Shown: piece by piece, positions 4,535 through 5,409 of the stretch | Layout: every line of letters starts with the position of its first letter | Position numbering within the stretch: the first letter of the stretch is position 1 | DNA from: Caldilineaceae bacterium | GTDB lineage: Bacteria > Chloroflexota > Anaerolineae > Caldilineales > Caldilineaceae | Length of the DNA: 5,409 nt | Direction: 5' to 3' | NCBI GenBank assembly: GCA_014879855.1 | Contig: JACSRH010000398.1 | Coordinates: 1 to 5,409 of the forward strand | The notes under the pieces: generated by a model | Told to the model about the DNA's origin: nothing | Database searches by the model: none | What the model saw: the letters and a program-made list of their open reading frames with translations, nothing else | Program-made: the position numbers and the translations under genes

Positions 4535-5344
4535 ATGGCTGAAGTGATTGCGCAAGAAATTGACGAATTTCGTCCCATCGAACTTGATCTGTCGCACATT
4601 GTCACAGAGGATGACGCCCCCGTGGACAACTTATTTTCCGAACGCCAGATGCGCCTGCTGGCAGAATCCCTGTACACCTCCTGGGCTGGCCCTGGCGAGG
4701 ATCGCACGTTTGTGGCGATGGCAAATGTCGGCCTCTTTTTTCATCTGCACCAGCCGCCGCTCGTGCCCGATGTTTTGGTCAGCCTTGACGTAGTGCTGCC
4801 GCCGGAGCCGTGGGAAAAGCAGCATCGCTCCTACTTTGTCTGGGAGTACGGCAAGCCGCCCGATGTTGTGGTGGAGATTGTCTCCAATCAAAAAGGCAAG
4901 GAGTTGGGCGACAAGCTGCTGGACTACGCACGGTTGGGCGTCGCCTACTATATCGTGTACGACCCTGCGCAATTCATCAGCAAACAGCCGCTGCATATTT
5001 ACACGCGCCAGGGGCTACACTACACAGAGATCACCGAGACGTGGCTGGCGGAAGTGGGAGTCGGCGTCACCCTCTGGGAGGGTGAGTACGAAAGCATGAC
5101 TGATGTGTGGCTGCGCTGGTGTGACCCGCAGGGCGTGTTGCTGGCAACTGGACAAGAAGCGCTTGCCGAGGCGTCACGTCAGCTCGCTATTGAGAGCCAA
5201 CGCGCCGAACAGGAGAGCCAGCGCGCCGAACAGGAAAGCCAGCGCGCCGAACAGGAAAGCCAGCGCGCTGAACAGGCTGAGCGGCGTGCGGCTGCACTAG
5301 CGGCAAAACTGGCTGCACTGGGCATTGACCCGGAGAGTGACTAA
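4535..5344 (+). CDS. Uma2-family (DUF820) PD-(D/E)XK-like protein with heptad-repeat tail
   Basis: The 269-residue protein belongs to the Uma2/DUF820 family, which is distantly related to PD-(D/E)XK endonucleases and is amplified in cyanobacteria and Chloroflexota; cellular role unknown. The domain spans about residues 30-190. Residues 34-50 (FSERQMRLLAESLYTSW) match the opening of one common subfamily. Likely active-site positions are D79 in VPDVLVSLDV, E114 in VVVEIVSN and K127 in GDKLLDYARLGVAYYIVYDP, so the core appears intact. Residues 220-247 are four copies of ESQRAEQ, followed by an Ala/Leu helix and the ending LGIDPESD, an ending familiar in this family. The tail should be helical, perhaps a weak coiled coil, since only Ser and Ala fall at core spacing. 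The reading frame is open upstream into the second permease but that stretch is not protein-like. The following gene starts 2 bases after the stop, implying co-transcription. Confidence 0.9.
   Translation: MAEVIAQEIDEFRPIELDLSHIVTEDDAPVDNLFSERQMRLLAESLYTSWAGPGEDRTFVAMANVGLFFHLHQPPLVPDVLVSLDVVLPPEPWEKQHRSYFVWEYGKPPDVVVEIVSNQKGKELGDKLLDYARLGVAYYIVYDPAQFISKQPLHIYTRQGLHYTEITETWLAEVGVGVTLWEGEYESMTDVWLRWCDPQGVLLATGQEALAEASRQLAIESQRAEQESQRAEQESQRAEQESQRAEQAERRAAALAAKLAALGIDPESD
5192..5275 (+). repeat. Four in-frame 21-bp tandem repeats (heptad ESQRAEQ)
   Basis: Units lie at 5192-5212, 5213-5233, 5234-5254 and 5255-5275. Each unit differs from the next by a single synonymous base (CAA to CAG, then GAG to GAA, then GCC to GCT), so all four encode the identical heptad. 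The next 21 bases continue the helix with a diverged sequence. The period equals one heptad, so copy-number change keeps both reading frame and helical phase. Confidence 0.95.
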
Positions 5345-5346
5345 CT

Positions 5347-5409
5347 GTGGCGCACACGCCGATCGGCAAGATCGTCAAGTCCAGCTCGCATATCGACTAT
5401 GTCTGTCAG
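5347..5409 (+). CDS. N-terminus of a possible HerA-like ATP-binding protein (partial)
   Basis: A GTG at 5347 opens a frame that continues off the right edge; 21 codons are visible, including PIGKIVKSSSHIDYVCQ. An in-frame TGA at 5338-5340 means the start cannot lie further upstream. GGAG at 5332-5335, inside the end of the Uma2 gene, is a usable though distant ribosome site. The pattern (Gly-Lys/Arg-Ile-Val, then polar residues, then a short strand) resembles the HAS-barrel that opens HerA/DUF87-type translocase ATPases. With only 21 residues this is a tentative assignment; the Walker motifs would be outside the window. Only 2 bases separate it from the Uma2 stop, so the two are probably co-transcribed. 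Confidence 0.45.
   Translation, partial: MAHTPIGKIVKSSSHIDYVCQ

Noticed and set aside
1..5409. tRNA, rRNA, riboswitch or insertion sequence
   Set aside because: No cloverleaf, rRNA-like stretch, known aptamer pattern or transposase frame was recognised on either strand.

Overview
This 5.4 kb bacterial window is GC-rich. It holds a binding-protein-dependent sugar importer locus, with an unrelated HAD-family phosphatase on one side and a Uma2-family (PD-(D/E)XK-like) protein on the other. The source is probably an uncultured or little-studied member of the Chloroflexota (Anaerolineae or Caldilineae type). That placement is an inference from three things: the style of the lipoprotein solute-binding protein, a Uma2 protein with a heptad-repeat tail, and intergenic quasi-palindromes with internally periodic arms. 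No rRNA or other marker gene confirms it.

Layout. At 1-50 there may be the last codons of a plus-strand gene. Quasi-palindrome A follows at 51-145 and supplies the stop codon of the minus-strand HAD hydrolase (142-750). The 242-base gap at 751-992 separates the divergent HAD and importer genes. It holds a perfect 11-bp inverted repeat, an extended -10 promoter and a 10-bp palindrome at the expected transcription start. The importer then runs on the plus strand: lipoprotein solute-binding protein (993-2333), quasi-palindrome B (2334-2437), first permease (2442-3368), quasi-palindrome C (3392-3492) and second permease (3537-4394). A 140-base gap with its own promoter precedes the Uma2 gene (4535-5344). 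A GTG start at 5347 opens a gene that runs off the window and whose first residues resemble the N-terminal barrel of HerA-like ATPases.

How the genes work together. The binding protein captures a sugar or other carbohydrate-like ligand outside the membrane. The two permeases form the MalF/MalG-type channel. The ATPase that must power it is not in the window, as is common for CUT1 transporters that share one MsmK/UgpC-type ATPase. The substrate cannot be read from the sequence. The HAD phosphatase might act on a sugar phosphate, but only its position suggests this.

The most unusual feature is that three separate quasi-palindromic elements of about 95-104 bp, with different sequences but the same architecture (inverted arms built from 7-10 bp iterations), occupy the three small junctions around or inside the operon. 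A and C each have gap-free 39-position arms and share a terminal motif. B lies between the binding-protein and permease genes, the position held by the mRNA-stabilising REP elements of E. coli malE-malF. C separates two permease genes that are normally adjacent or overlapping, and a 64-codon frame that overlaps both permeases reads through it.
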